A DNA stretch of 64,000 nucleotides, taken from NCBI RefSeq assembly GCF_000764325.1, contig NZ_JMCG01000002.1, positions 434,001 through 498,000 of the forward strand, in the 5' to 3' direction. The notes beneath the pieces are model-generated. The model was given only the letters and a program-made list of their open reading frames with translations, was not told where the DNA came from and did not search any database. Origin of the DNA: Vibrio navarrensis (lineage in GTDB: Bacteria; Pseudomonadota; Gammaproteobacteria; Enterobacterales; Vibrionaceae). A program made the position numbers and the translations under genes. This document shows, piece by piece, positions 17,669 to 26,853 of the stretch. How positions within the stretch are numbered: the stretch's first letter is position 1; every line of letters starts with the position of its first letter.

Positions 17669-18166
17669 TTATCGGCGCCCTTTGGGCCGCTGCGCACGCG
17701 GAGGCTCAAATTCATTAGGATGGCCACTCAACGGCGGAACTTTCTCTTTACCCGCAATTTTCTTTTGCAGTGACAGCATCAGCTCCGCTTCAGCCTTAGG
17801 TAGCTCACACTCTTCAATCAGTTCGTTAATATCCGCACCGAGCTGAACCATCTTACTTGCTCTAGTGTAGAGACGACCGTCTGTATCTGCCTGTTCTAAC
17901 TCCACAATGCGCTCGTTGAGATGTTGAATAATATCTTGCTGTTCAGTCACTCTCTGCCCTAATCCGACAACGACAGAGCGCACTTCGAGTAGCTGTTTAT
18001 TCGCCTTTTGTAACTCTTTTTCAACGCTGCGCAGTTGCAGACGCTGGTGATCTTGCTGCTTCTGCAAGACACTCTTCGTACGCCACTGCATCAATAACAG
18101 CAGCAACACCACCAACACAGCCCCACCGATCCACACCGCGGGGCTTTGGAAAAACGCTTCTGCCAT
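17669..18166 (-). CDS. DUF2802 membrane protein at the end of the che operon
   Basis: 165 residues: an N-terminal transmembrane helix (about 13-27, GGAVLVVLLLLLMQW), then a coiled-coil stretch (about 35-90, many charged residues and leucines), then a short conserved region ADINELIEECELPKAEAELMLSLQ, which resembles a small helix-turn-helix-like fold. I recognise it as DUF2802. Its start overlaps the cheW stop by one base, and it is last in the chemotaxis operon, so a role with the polar array or flagellum is plausible but unproven. The tail is basic. Confidence 0.75.
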   Translation of the reverse strand: MAEAFFQSPAVWIGGAVLVVLLLLLMQWRTKSVLQKQQDHQRLQLRSVEKELQKANKQLLEVRSVVVGLGQRVTEQQDIIQHLNERIVELEQADTDGRLYTRASKMVQLGADINELIEECELPKAEAELMLSLQKKIAGKEKVPPLSGHPNEFEPPRAQRPKGRR

Positions 18167-18660
18167 TACAGATGAGCCATCTCATCCCACTCTTCGTCAG
18201 TCAGGAGCTTGTTCAAGTCAACCAAGATCAAAAGCTTACCATCACGGTTGCTGACACCTTGAATAAACTTAGCACTCTCATCGGTGCCCACTGAAGGTGT
18301 TGAATCGATTTCAGAAGAACGTAGGTAAACTACTTCAGCCACACTGTCCACCAAGATACCAATCACTTGGTGTTCAGACTCAATCACAATAATACGTGTG
18401 TTATCAGTAACTTCACCTTCCATCAGACCAAAACGTGCACGCGTATCAATAACGGTTACGACATTGCCACGTAGGTTGATAATACCTAGCACATAGTCAG
18501 GGGCACCAGGAACTGGAGCGATTTCAGTGTAGCGAAGTACTTCGCGTACCTGCATTACGTTGATGCCGTAAGTTTCTTCTTCCAGCTGGAACGTCACCCA
18601 CTGAAGTACTTCATCACTTGTTTTATCTTTTTTCACTTCTACTTCGTTAGAATGAGACAT
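18166..18660 (-). CDS. cheW: Chemotaxis coupling protein CheW
   Basis: Adaptor that links chemoreceptors to CheA. A single CheW domain of two SH3-like folds: WVTFQLEEETYGINVMQVREVLRY, PGAPDYVLGIINLRGNVVTVID, and VDSVAEVVYL are typical. 164 residues, normal length. It lies in the cluster cheY-Z-A-B-parC-parP-cheW, which in Vibrio encodes the system that controls polar flagellar rotation. Confidence 0.95.
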   Translation of the reverse strand: MSHSNEVEVKKDKTSDEVLQWVTFQLEEETYGINVMQVREVLRYTEIAPVPGAPDYVLGIINLRGNVVTVIDTRARFGLMEGEVTDNTRIIVIESEHQVIGILVDSVAEVVYLRSSEIDSTPSVGTDESAKFIQGVSNRDGKLLILVDLNKLLTDEEWDEMAHL

Positions 18661-18700
18661 AGGTAATCCTCGTTAATGTCGTTCCCGACTTCTCAAATGC

Positions 18701-19765
18701 TTAATTTAGTGATTTTACATCTAGTCCGGCATTTAGCATGGAAATTAATGCTTCTACATGAATTAAAGCACACATTTTTTCTTTCACCATCCCAGCAAGC
18801 CACGGGCGTTTACCCGATTGCTCGCGCCAGCGCACCTTCTGCGGGTAAAGCAATTCGGTCCCTAAAAGCTTACTGCTGGCAAGCCCCCACATGCTCGCTC
18901 CCAACATAACGATGTACTGATAGTGCGCTTTGTACTCGTCATCTTTCAGTTTATCTGGCATTACCCACTTGGCGGTATCGACCACATCTAACTGCTGGTC
19001 GCGGTTAGTCTGTAGACCAAGATACCAGCCTGGACGACCGATCAAGTGGTTTAGTGTGGTCATCTGATGAATGCCGCCAAGCTCATCTAGCGGTACAGCG
19101 AATGTGACGCTATTGACTTCAAAATAGAGTACCTGAAACGCCTCTGAGCGTTCAGTTGAGGTCCACTCACGCTTCCCTGCACCAGAAGTTTGAGTCTTTG
19201 GCTCCGGCTCTGTCTCTATATGAGCTTCTATTTTTGATTCAAGCTCGACCTGTTCTTGTACAATCGTCTCAGGTTGTATCTCTTCGATAGTAGGCTGGGC
19301 GATCGAAGATTCCGAAACGGTCCAATCTTGGATCTCTTCAACCTCGTCAGCAATATCCCACTCTTGAATTTCTTCAACCAAGTCGGCTTGCGAAACAAAA
19401 ACCTCTTGTTCTAAAGGTTTGGTTGCTTCTTCTTTCAGACTGGCTATTTGCGCAGTATTTTGCTCAAGCAGCTCATCAATACCCAACTCATCAACCACAT
19501 TGGTTGATTCCAATTGACTTAGAAGACGCTGAACATCCTCAAGGTTAGGCGCTTCAAGTTCTTTAACCTCGATTTCCGCGTAACTGTATGATTCCGGTTC
19601 TGAATACTGTAGTTTCAACTCCGGCTCATGCTCTGACGCCTGCCAAGCAGTCTCTGAACTCGGCTCAGACACCAGCAGCTCAAGTTCCTGCTCTTCAGAT
19701 AGTAAAGCACTAAAATAATCATCTAGTGCTTGTTCACTCGATAACACCGCTGCTTTACTGCTCAT
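18701..19765 (-). CDS. parP: ParP, CheW-like polar array protein
   Basis: Tethers chemotaxis arrays to the polar ParC anchor and keeps CheA in them, as known in V. cholerae and V. parahaemolyticus. The first ~190 residues are Glu/Gln-rich and acidic, probably disordered; the last ~150 form a CheW-like (AIF) domain (FQVLYFEVNSVTFAVPLDELGGI). It overlaps parC by 11 bases from the chosen ATG at 19765; a TTG lies one codon upstream. The identity rests on the CheW-like domain joined to a long acidic region and on its place between parC and cheW. Confidence 0.9.
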   Translation of the reverse strand: MSSKAAVLSSEQALDDYFSALLSEEQELELLVSEPSSETAWQASEHEPELKLQYSEPESYSYAEIEVKELEAPNLEDVQRLLSQLESTNVVDELGIDELLEQNTAQIASLKEEATKPLEQEVFVSQADLVEEIQEWDIADEVEEIQDWTVSESSIAQPTIEEIQPETIVQEQVELESKIEAHIETEPEPKTQTSGAGKREWTSTERSEAFQVLYFEVNSVTFAVPLDELGGIHQMTTLNHLIGRPGWYLGLQTNRDQQLDVVDTAKWVMPDKLKDDEYKAHYQYIVMLGASMWGLASSKLLGTELLYPQKVRWREQSGKRPWLAGMVKEKMCALIHVEALISMLNAGLDVKSLN

Positions 19766-20534
19766 CAATCGCTAACCTCTCTAGATAGATCAGCAATTGC
19801 TTATAAGCAAACACGCCTCGGCTGCCATCCGCAAAGTGCGAAGCTGGGAGACGTTTTAAACTTGCATCTCTAAATTTGGTGTCTATTGGCACCGCCGACG
19901 TCCAAACCTTATCGGGATAGTCTTTTTTCAGCTGGGTTAACGTTTGCAAAGAAGCCTTAGTTCGCTTGTCATACATGGTCGGAACTATCGTCACTTTAAA
20001 CGGATCGCGACGAGATTTTTGCATAATGGTTAGCGTCCGGATCATGCGTTCTAGCCCCTTCATCGCAAGAAACTCCGTTTGAACCGGGATCAAAATACGA
20101 TCGCTCGCCGCCAATGCATTGACCATCATCACACCAAGGATAGGAGGACAATCAATCAATACGTAGTCATATTCTTTCGACAACGCCATCAAAGCGCGCT
20201 TGAGAATCAACCCCATCCCACTGCGGTTACCCATCACACGGTCCAGGGTCGCCAAAGACATGTGCGCCGGAATTATGTCGATACCTTCAATATCGGTTTT
20301 CATCACGAGAGGTCTCACGCTCTCGCGACTAAATTCTTTGAGCTGGAATAAATCAAAAAGACTGCTGGACACGCCATCAGGATCAAACCCCAGATAAGTG
20401 GTCAAAGAAGCATGGGGGTCTGTGTCAACTAACAACACGCTATGCCCTTTCTTACTCAGCAAGCCAGCTAAAGTCACTGTGGTGGTCGTTTTTCCGACGC
20501 CGCCTTTTTGGTTCGCTACACTCCAGACAATCAT
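19755..20534 (-). CDS. parC: ParC, ParA-family ATPase for polar chemotaxis array placement
   Basis: ParA/MinD-type ATPase that localises to the old pole and recruits the chemotaxis arrays. The deviant Walker A is QKGGVGKTT (about 9-17), with DTDPHASLT and VLIDCPPILG as the switch regions. 259 residues. No DNA-binding N-terminal domain is present, as expected of an orphan ParA rather than a plasmid or chromosome partitioning ATPase. It lies between cheB and parP, the known Vibrio arrangement. Confidence 0.92.
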   Translation of the reverse strand: MIVWSVANQKGGVGKTTTTVTLAGLLSKKGHSVLLVDTDPHASLTTYLGFDPDGVSSSLFDLFQLKEFSRESVRPLVMKTDIEGIDIIPAHMSLATLDRVMGNRSGMGLILKRALMALSKEYDYVLIDCPPILGVMMVNALAASDRILIPVQTEFLAMKGLERMIRTLTIMQKSRRDPFKVTIVPTMYDKRTKASLQTLTQLKKDYPDKVWTSAVPIDTKFRDASLKRLPASHFADGSRGVFAYKQLLIYLERLAIDEQ

Positions 20535-20542
20535 ACCTTTCC

Positions 20543-21673
20543 TTATGCCAGTCCCACTTCAACCAGCATACGCTCGGCAATTCGATCCAAAGGCAGGTCT
20601 TCGCTGGAGATCCCTGCTTTTGCCACCGCCTGAGGCATACCGTAGACCACGCAGCTCTCTTCGTCTTGAGCCCAAATTGTTGAGCCTGCAGACTTAAGCA
20701 TGCGTGCACCTTCACGTCCATCTGCGCCCATACCGGTAAGCACCATAGAAAGGACTTTGTCTGCGTAAATTTTTGCCGCAGAGCCAAAGGTCACATCCAC
20801 ACAGGGCTTATAGTTCATTCGCTCACCACCATCGATAATTCTCAAGCGTGCAGCGCCAGGCCGGCCATCAATCATCATCTGCTTACCACCCGGCGCCAAG
20901 TAAGCAACACCGGCTTGTAACACATCGCCATCTTCCGCTTCTTTCACTTGGATTTTACACAGCGAGTTTAAACGACTTGCAAAGGCCGCAGTAAAGGTTG
21001 CAGGCATGTGTTGGATTAAGACGATAGGATGCGGGTAATTAGCTGGCAATTTGGTGAGAATTTTTTGCAGTGCGACAGGACCACCAGTAGAAGTACCAAT
21101 CGCAGTAAGCTGGTATTTTTTCCCTGAAGCACGAAATTTTGTTGTCACTGGTGCTCGAGTTGGCGCTGGCGCCGCTACATCACGGCGCAAGCCAAAACTG
21201 CCACGCGTGGAGCTTGGAGACGAAGCTGGCGTTGTTCGTTCAATGGGTTGAACTACCGGGCGTCGCATGAAAGCACGTTTCGAGGCAATCTGCAGAACAC
21301 GCTGCTGCAACAAAGACACTGCTTCGTCACGGTTGCGTGCGATGTCTTCAAACTTCTTCGGTAGAAAATCCAAGGCACCTGCATCAAGTGCATCCAGAGT
21401 GGCTTTAGCGCCGTCATGAGTCAAAGAAGAAAACATCAGAATCGGCGTCGGGACCGACGCCATAATTTCACGAACAGCCGAAATGCCATCCATAACGGGC
21501 ATTTCGATGTCCATCGTAATGACGTCTGGCTTGAGGCGTTGAGCTTTCTCAACCGCCTCTTTACCGTTGACTGCAACGTCAATCACTTCTAGGCGCGATT
21601 CGGCATTGATGATTTCACTGACGCGTCGTCTGAAAAAGCTTGAATCATCAACTACTAATACTTTAATCGCCAT
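20543..21673 (-). CDS. cheB: Chemotaxis methylesterase/glutamine deamidase CheB
   Basis: Removes methyl groups from chemoreceptors after phosphorylation by CheA, giving adaptation. N-terminal receiver domain: acidic pair DDSS (10-13) and phospho-acceptor Asp55 in [13 protein letters not shown] Pro/Arg/Ser-rich linker (about 138-185) joins the methylesterase domain with the catalytic Ser195 in GTSTGGP, His222 in LIQHMP, and Asp in LTGMGADG. 376 residues. Confidence 0.95.
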   Translation of the reverse strand: MAIKVLVVDDSSFFRRRVSEIINAESRLEVIDVAVNGKEAVEKAQRLKPDVITMDIEMPVMDGISAVREIMASVPTPILMFSSLTHDGAKATLDALDAGALDFLPKKFEDIARNRDEAVSLLQQRVLQIASKRAFMRRPVVQPIERTTPASSPSSTRGSFGLRRDVAAPAPTRAPVTTKFRASGKKYQLTAIGTSTGGPVALQKILTKLPANYPHPIVLIQHMPATFTAAFASRLNSLCKIQVKEAEDGDVLQAGVAYLAPGGKQMMIDGRPGAARLRIIDGGERMNYKPCVDVTFGSAAKIYADKVLSMVLTGMGADGREGARMLKSAGSTIWAQDEESCVVYGMPQAVAKAGISSEDLPLDRIAERMLVEVGLA

Positions 21674-21702
21674 TTGAATCCTTATAAAAATCGTGGCTCA
21701 AA

Positions 21703-23940
21703 TTATATCCGCGACGCGGCTGCATATTGCTTGAGCAGATCCGGCACATCCAGAATCAGAGCTATGTGGCCATCACTAGTAATGGTTGCACCCGCCATTC
21801 CCGGCGTACCTTGCAGTAAGTTATCCAGCGGCTTAATAACCACTTCTTCTTGACCAATCAAGGTATCGACGACAAAACCGACACGCTGACTGCCAATTTG
21901 CACGATAACCACGTGACCATGTCCTTTGCGCAGTTGCACTTTACCCGCTTTAGGAGCAAGCCAATTTTGCAAGTAGAACAGCGGAATAGACTTGTCGCGC
22001 ACAATGATGGTCAATTGTCCATCAACAACGTTTGTTCGGCTAAGGTCAAGATGGAAGATCTCGTTCACAGACGCCAGCGGCAATGCAAATGGGTGTCCAG
22101 CTACTCCAACCATTAAGGTCGGAAGAATGGCCAGAGTCAAAGGAACCTTGATGGTGATCTTCGTTCCTTTGCCCATTTCAGAATCAATATCAATCGAACC
22201 GTTTAGTGTATTGATTGCCGTCTTCACCACATCCATACCGACGCCGCGCCCGGAGATGTCAGAAATTTTCTCTTTACTTGAGAAACCAGGCGCAAAAATG
22301 AGGTTAAAACACTCTTTATTTGACAAGCGTGCCGCAGCATCTTCGTCCATCATGCCACGTTTGACCGCAATAGCACGTAGCTTATCTGGATCCATACCAC
22401 CGCCGTCATCGACAATCGCTAGCTCAATGTGATCCCCTTCCTGGGATGCAGAGAGAATGACTTTACCCGTACGAGATTTACCCGCTTTGATTCGGTCTTC
22501 AGGCATTTCGATGCCGTGGTCTACAGAGTTACGTACTAAGTGGATCAATGGATCAGCCAAGGCTTCAACCAAGTTTTTATCCAGATCCGTTTCTTCGCCG
22601 CGCATTTCCAGTACGATGTCTTTTTGCAAACTACGAGCAAGATCTCGAACAACGCGAGGGAAGCGACCAAATACTTTCTTAATCGGCTGCATGCGCGTCT
22701 TCATGACAGCGCCTTGCAGATCGGCGGTTACAACGTCAAGGTTTGCAACGGCTTTGGACATCTCTTCATCGTTGCTATTTAAGCCAAGACTGAGTAAACG
22801 GTTACGTACTAAAACAAGTTCGCCAACCATATTCATAATGGTATCGAGTGTCGAGGTATCAACACGAACCGTCGCCTCTGCTTGTGGCTTTTTCGCCGCA
22901 GCGACAGCGGGTGCTTTTGCTTCTTGCGTTGCTGGTGGAGCAGGAGGCGCAGCTTTGGCGACAGCAGGTGCGACTTTAGGCGTTGCTTGCGGTGCTGGTT
23001 TTACAGCTGGTTTCTCTACAGGTTTAGGCGTTTCTTTAACGTTTGCTGAAGCAGGCTTGGTTGCCATTTCCAGTTCTTCAATCGAAGGGCCTTTACCAGT
23101 ACCGTGCAGCTCGTCGAGCAGTTTCTCAAACTCTTCATCGGTCATCAGATCACTGTCTGCAGCCGCAGCCGACTTGGCTGGAGTTGCAGGCGCTGCAGGT
23201 GGCACTGATTTAGAGTCTGACGAGGAAGGACTCTTACCGGCGCCGTGTAACTCGTCTAAAAGTTTTTCAAACTCGTCGTCGGTAATATCACCACTGTCAA
23301 CGACTGGAGTTGCAACCGATTTAGCAGCAGGAGCCACAGTATCCGCACTCTTACCTGGTGCGGAACCTTTGCCATGCAACTCATCAAGCAATTTTTCAAA
23401 TTCATCTTGAGTAATTTCATCGACAGAAGAAGCACTGACCGCGCTTGGTGCCGCTTCTTCTCGCACTGGCTCTTCGACGATAGGCTCCGGTTCAAATTCC
23501 GGTTCTGGTTCAGCGACTTCTATCGCTTCTTCAGCAACTTCGTCTTCAGATTCAGGTCGGCAAAGACGATGAAGTTCGTCCAGCAACATAGGGTCAGCGG
23601 CTTCTAAAGGCTCGTGATCCTGAACTGCCTTGAACTGGGTATTCACCGTATCCAGAGCTCGTAGCATGGTATCCATCAATGCAGGCGTGACGGTACGCTG
23701 TCCATTACGCAATACATCGAAGACGTTTTCTGCGCCGTGACAGGTATCAACGAGTTCAGCGAGTGATAGAAAGCCAGCACCACCTTTAACAGTATGGAAT
23801 CCACGGAAAATAGCGTTAAGAAGATCCCTGTCTTCTGGATTATTTTCCAATTCTACTAACTGCTCAGAAAGCAGTTCCAGAATTTCCCCGGCTTCAATTA
23901 AGAAGTCTTGTAGGATATCTTCGTCTAAATCGTAGCTCAT
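21703..23940 (-). CDS. cheA: Chemotaxis histidine kinase CheA with repeated linker motif
   Basis: Autokinase that phosphorylates CheY and CheB. Domains: P1 HPt with His49 in RGFHTVKGGAGF; a long linker (about 130-355); P3 dimerisation (about 357-420); P4 ATPase with NSVDHGIE (471-478), DDGGGMD (511-517) and GRGVGMD (564-570); and P5, CheW-like. I see no obvious P2 CheY-binding domain. Instead the linker holds three copies of a DEFEKLLDELHG-type motif at about 174-192, 218-236 and 265-283, separated by Ala/Pro/Ser-rich spacers. This region may include the localisation and inheritance domain reported to bind ParP in Vibrio. 745 residues. Confidence 0.95.
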   Translation of the reverse strand: MSYDLDEDILQDFLIEAGEILELLSEQLVELENNPEDRDLLNAIFRGFHTVKGGAGFLSLAELVDTCHGAENVFDVLRNGQRTVTPALMDTMLRALDTVNTQFKAVQDHEPLEAADPMLLDELHRLCRPESEDEVAEEAIEVAEPEPEFEPEPIVEEPVREEAAPSAVSASSVDEITQDEFEKLLDELHGKGSAPGKSADTVAPAAKSVATPVVDSGDITDDEFEKLLDELHGAGKSPSSSDSKSVPPAAPATPAKSAAAADSDLMTDEEFEKLLDELHGTGKGPSIEELEMATKPASANVKETPKPVEKPAVKPAPQATPKVAPAVAKAAPPAPPATQEAKAPAVAAAKKPQAEATVRVDTSTLDTIMNMVGELVLVRNRLLSLGLNSNDEEMSKAVANLDVVTADLQGAVMKTRMQPIKKVFGRFPRVVRDLARSLQKDIVLEMRGEETDLDKNLVEALADPLIHLVRNSVDHGIEMPEDRIKAGKSRTGKVILSASQEGDHIELAIVDDGGGMDPDKLRAIAVKRGMMDEDAAARLSNKECFNLIFAPGFSSKEKISDISGRGVGMDVVKTAINTLNGSIDIDSEMGKGTKITIKVPLTLAILPTLMVGVAGHPFALPLASVNEIFHLDLSRTNVVDGQLTIIVRDKSIPLFYLQNWLAPKAGKVQLRKGHGHVVIVQIGSQRVGFVVDTLIGQEEVVIKPLDNLLQGTPGMAGATITSDGHIALILDVPDLLKQYAAASRI

Positions 23941-23949
23941 ACGTTACCT

Positions 23950-24690
23950 TTAAAATCCGAGGCTGGATAACAAATCATCGACTTCATCTTGCGACGCAAC
24001 CGCATCCTCACGAAGTTCTGGGTGCAAAATCGGCCCTTCGGGCGCGCTTCCACTTTTTTCTTTGTTGGCACTTGGGGTGGTGTCTAAAACGTTTTCTTTT
24101 AGTGGTTTGTTTGCGGCAAAGACGGTTAGTATCTCGACTAATCGCCCTTCCACTTCATTTACCAAGGTAATGACTCTACGGATGATCTGTCCTGTGAGGT
24201 CCTGAAAATCCTGAGCCATTAATATTTCTGTTAATTGACTTCTCAGTTCAGTGCTGTCCCCTTCAACCTGAACCAATAACTCGTCAATACGGTGACAAAG
24301 GGCCTTGAACTCACTCAGTTCGATACGGCCACGCATTAACTCGTTCCACTGCGGCCTAACCTGCACCAAGCACTGATGCAAGTTGTCCGCAATCGGTAGA
24401 CAATGCTCGACAGCATCCATGGTTTTATTGGCGGCAACTTCCGTTTTATCAATGACGTATTGAAGGCGATCCCTCGCATCAGGGATTTCATCTTGAGTGA
24501 TTTCCGTCATTCGCTGATCAAACGCGAAGTTTTTCAGTGAATCATGTAGATCTCTGGTCAATACGCCAATTTCCTGCAGCATAAGGTTTCCCTTATCCTC
24601 ATAAATTGAAGCGACCAAAGCATCTGCCTGTGCCTGTTCACCATTTTCCAGCAATTCAACTAGAGACTTTGCTTGCTCTAATGAGATCAT
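23950..24690 (-). CDS. cheZ: CheY-P phosphatase CheZ
   Basis: Speeds dephosphorylation of CheY-P. The catalytic helix is ILMAQDFQDLTGQIIRRV, with the acting Gln in the QDLTGQ segment. The C-terminal DEVDDLLSSLGF is the CheY-binding peptide, joined by a flexible linker. 246 residues; largely helical. A 121-base gap separates it from cheY; I see no clear promoter or terminator in it. Confidence 0.95.
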   Translation of the reverse strand: MISLEQAKSLVELLENGEQAQADALVASIYEDKGNLMLQEIGVLTRDLHDSLKNFAFDQRMTEITQDEIPDARDRLQYVIDKTEVAANKTMDAVEHCLPIADNLHQCLVQVRPQWNELMRGRIELSEFKALCHRIDELLVQVEGDSTELRSQLTEILMAQDFQDLTGQIIRRVITLVNEVEGRLVEILTVFAANKPLKENVLDTTPSANKEKSGSAPEGPILHPELREDAVASQDEVDDLLSSLGF

Positions 24691-24811
24691 TCTGAATAGA
24701 CCCTTTTCGTTTTATGCTCCGTAAGCATGCTGCGCTGATGAGCCGCTAAGATCGAATTTTGAGTTTTTCTTAGGTTATAGCAGCTCTGACGAAGTTATCT
24801 TCAAACGAGTC

Positions 24812-25192
24812 TTATAAACGTTCGAATATTTTGTCTAATTTTTCTTTCAGGGTTGCAGCAGTGAACGGTTTTACGATATAGCCATTTACCCCAGCTTGGG
24901 CCGCTTCAATGATCTGCTCACGCTTCGCTTCAGCGGTAATCATCAATACTGGCAGGTGTTTAAGCTCCTCATCGGCACGAATATTTTTCAGTAGATCGAT
25001 ACCCTGCATGCCAGGCATGTTCCAATCCGTCACGACGAAATCGAAATCACCTTTTTTCAGCATAGGTAACGCTGTCAAACCATCGTCCGCCTCTTGGGTG
25101 TTGTTAAAACCCAAATCACGAAGCAGGTTCTTTACAATACGGCGCATTGTTGAGAAATCATCAACAATAAGGATCTTCATGTTTTTATTCAA
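24812..25192 (-). CDS. cheY: Chemotaxis response regulator CheY
   Basis: Phosphorylated by CheA and binds FliM to change motor rotation. Single receiver domain: DD pair in ILIVDDFS (11-12), phospho-acceptor Asp56 in VVTDWNMPG, Thr in LMITAEA, and Lys in YIVKPF. The open frame starts at a GTG (25204) that itself contains GGAGG; that GGAGG is ideally spaced for the TTG at 25192, which I prefer (126 residues). The ATG at 25180 is 17 bases from it, too far. It is close in sequence to V. cholerae CheY3, the CheY that acts on the motor. Confidence 0.93.
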   Translation of the reverse strand: MNKNMKILIVDDFSTMRRIVKNLLRDLGFNNTQEADDGLTALPMLKKGDFDFVVTDWNMPGMQGIDLLKNIRADEELKHLPVLMITAEAKREQIIEAAQAGVNGYIVKPFTAATLKEKLDKIFERL

Positions 25193-25225
25193 AATTGCCT
25201 CCACTGAATTTCACAATCAGTGTCT

Positions 25226-25963
25226 TTAGTCATGTTGTGTCCAAGCACTGAGTTTAGTGCGAAGACGTTGCATGGATTGGCTCAATATCTGACTGACACG
25301 TGACTCGCTAACACTCAGAATTTCCCCAATTTCTTTTAAGTTTAGCTCTTCATCATAATAGAGCGAAAGTACCAAAGCTTCACGCTCTGGAAGCTGTTTT
25401 ATTGATTCAACCAATGCTTTTCTGAAATATTCGTCAGCAACGCCTTTAAATGGGCTGTTATCTTCTGAATCTTCGACTGAGGTGATGACGTCGTCTGAAA
25501 CGCCTAAATCCTCAATACCAATCAGACGGGAGCAATTTATATCAGTCAGTGCAGCGTGGTATTGCTCCATGGTTAACCCCATGTGAGCAGCCACTTCTGC
25601 ATCGTTTGGATCACGATTGAGAATCCCTTCCAATTCAGCAATCGCCTGACTAATTTCTCGGTTGTTTTTATGGACCGAACGCGGAACCCAATCACCACGC
25701 CTGATATCATCAAGCATGGCACCGCGAATGCGGATTCCTGCGTAAGTTTCAAAACTGGCGCCTTTTGAAGCATCGTAATTTTGCTGCGCTTCAATCAACC
25801 CTATCATGCCCGCTTGAATTAGATCTTCCACTTGTACACTGGGTGGCAGTCGTCCTAATAGATGGTGAGCAATGCGTTTGACCAACACGGAATACCTCTC
25901 GATAAACAGCTTTTGGCTGTTTACATTGGCGTGTTGATCATAGGTTAGCGCTTTATTCACCAA
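25226..25963 (-). CDS. fliA: Flagellar sigma factor FliA (sigma-28)
   Basis: Directs late flagellar transcription, including the flagellin genes in this window. Region 2 includes VEDLIQAGMIGLIEAQQNYD and ASFETYAGIRIRGAMLDDIR; region 4 includes LNLKEIGEILSVSESRVSQILSQ, a helix-turn-helix. 245 residues is typical. It overlaps the end of flhG by 11 bases and precedes cheY, as in other Vibrio. Confidence 0.96.
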   Translation of the reverse strand: MVNKALTYDQHANVNSQKLFIERYSVLVKRIAHHLLGRLPPSVQVEDLIQAGMIGLIEAQQNYDASKGASFETYAGIRIRGAMLDDIRRGDWVPRSVHKNNREISQAIAELEGILNRDPNDAEVAAHMGLTMEQYHAALTDINCSRLIGIEDLGVSDDVITSVEDSEDNSPFKGVADEYFRKALVESIKQLPEREALVLSLYYDEELNLKEIGEILSVSESRVSQILSQSMQRLRTKLSAWTQHD

Positions 25964-26840
25964 ACGGTTCCTCTAAGAATTCATTGCGGCTTAGCAATCG
26001 CTCGACAAAAAACTCAAGATGCCCACTTGGGGTCTTTGGTATCGGCCAAGTTAACGCTTTGTTTGCCAAAGAGCTGATCGCTAGCGCAGCCGGAGAACGC
26101 GGGAAGGCGTCAACGACTATCTTTTGCTTTTTAACCGCTTGTCGAACTTTATCATCTAATGGAATACATGCTACGAGTTCGAGGCTCACATTCAAGAATC
26201 GCTCTGTGACCAAAGTCAATTTTGCAAACAATTCTCGCCCTTCACGGTAGCTTCTGACCATATTTGCAACAATTTTGAAGCGTTGCACCTGATGTTCTTT
26301 GCTTAACAACTTAATTAAAGCATAAGCATCGGTAATTGACGTAGGTTCATCACAGACAACAACCAAGACATCCTGCGCGGCGCGCGAAAAGCTGATCACC
26401 ATGTCTGAAATGCCCGCTGCGGTGTCAATCAGCAGCACGTCCATTTCTTCTTCCAAACTACCAAAGGCACGGATTAAGCCGACGTGCTGAGCGTGTGAAA
26501 GCTCAGTCATGCTTTGTGTTCCGGAAGTCGCGGGTATTATTCTAATACCATACGGTCCTTCAACAATAGCATCTTTTAATTCACACTCACCAGCTAAGAC
26601 ATGCCCTAGGTTGCGTTTTGAACGAATTCCGAGCATAACGTCGACATTTGCTAGGCCAAGGTCGGCATCAAGTACCATGACTTTTTTGCCTTGACGTGCC
26701 ATGGCTATCGCCAATCCTAGGGTAACGTTCGATTTACCCACACCACCTTTACCACCAGTCACCGCGATCACTTTAGTGAGTGAAGGTTTTGTTAAGCGAC
26801 GGAGGCCGCTTGCTTGATCGTGTATCATATTCTCAGTCAT
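25953..26840 (-). CDS. flhG: FlhG (FleN), MinD-like regulator of flagellar number
   Basis: ATPase that keeps polar flagella to one by opposing FlhF and restraining FlrA. It has an N-terminal DQxxGLR-like activation helix (DQASGLRRL, about 8-16), deviant Walker A GGKGGVGKSN (about 29-38), DADLGLANVD, and LIDTAAGI. The open frame runs up to 26921, but the ATG at 26840, preceded by GGCGGAC, gives 295 residues starting MTENMIHDQ, the family form. It follows flhF closely and overlaps fliA. Confidence 0.95.
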   Translation of the reverse strand: MTENMIHDQASGLRRLTKPSLTKVIAVTGGKGGVGKSNVTLGLAIAMARQGKKVMVLDADLGLANVDVMLGIRSKRNLGHVLAGECELKDAIVEGPYGIRIIPATSGTQSMTELSHAQHVGLIRAFGSLEEEMDVLLIDTAAGISDMVISFSRAAQDVLVVVCDEPTSITDAYALIKLLSKEHQVQRFKIVANMVRSYREGRELFAKLTLVTERFLNVSLELVACIPLDDKVRQAVKKQKIVVDAFPRSPAALAISSLANKALTWPIPKTPSGHLEFFVERLLSRNEFLEEPFGE

Positions 26841-26853
26841 AATTGTCCGCCGC

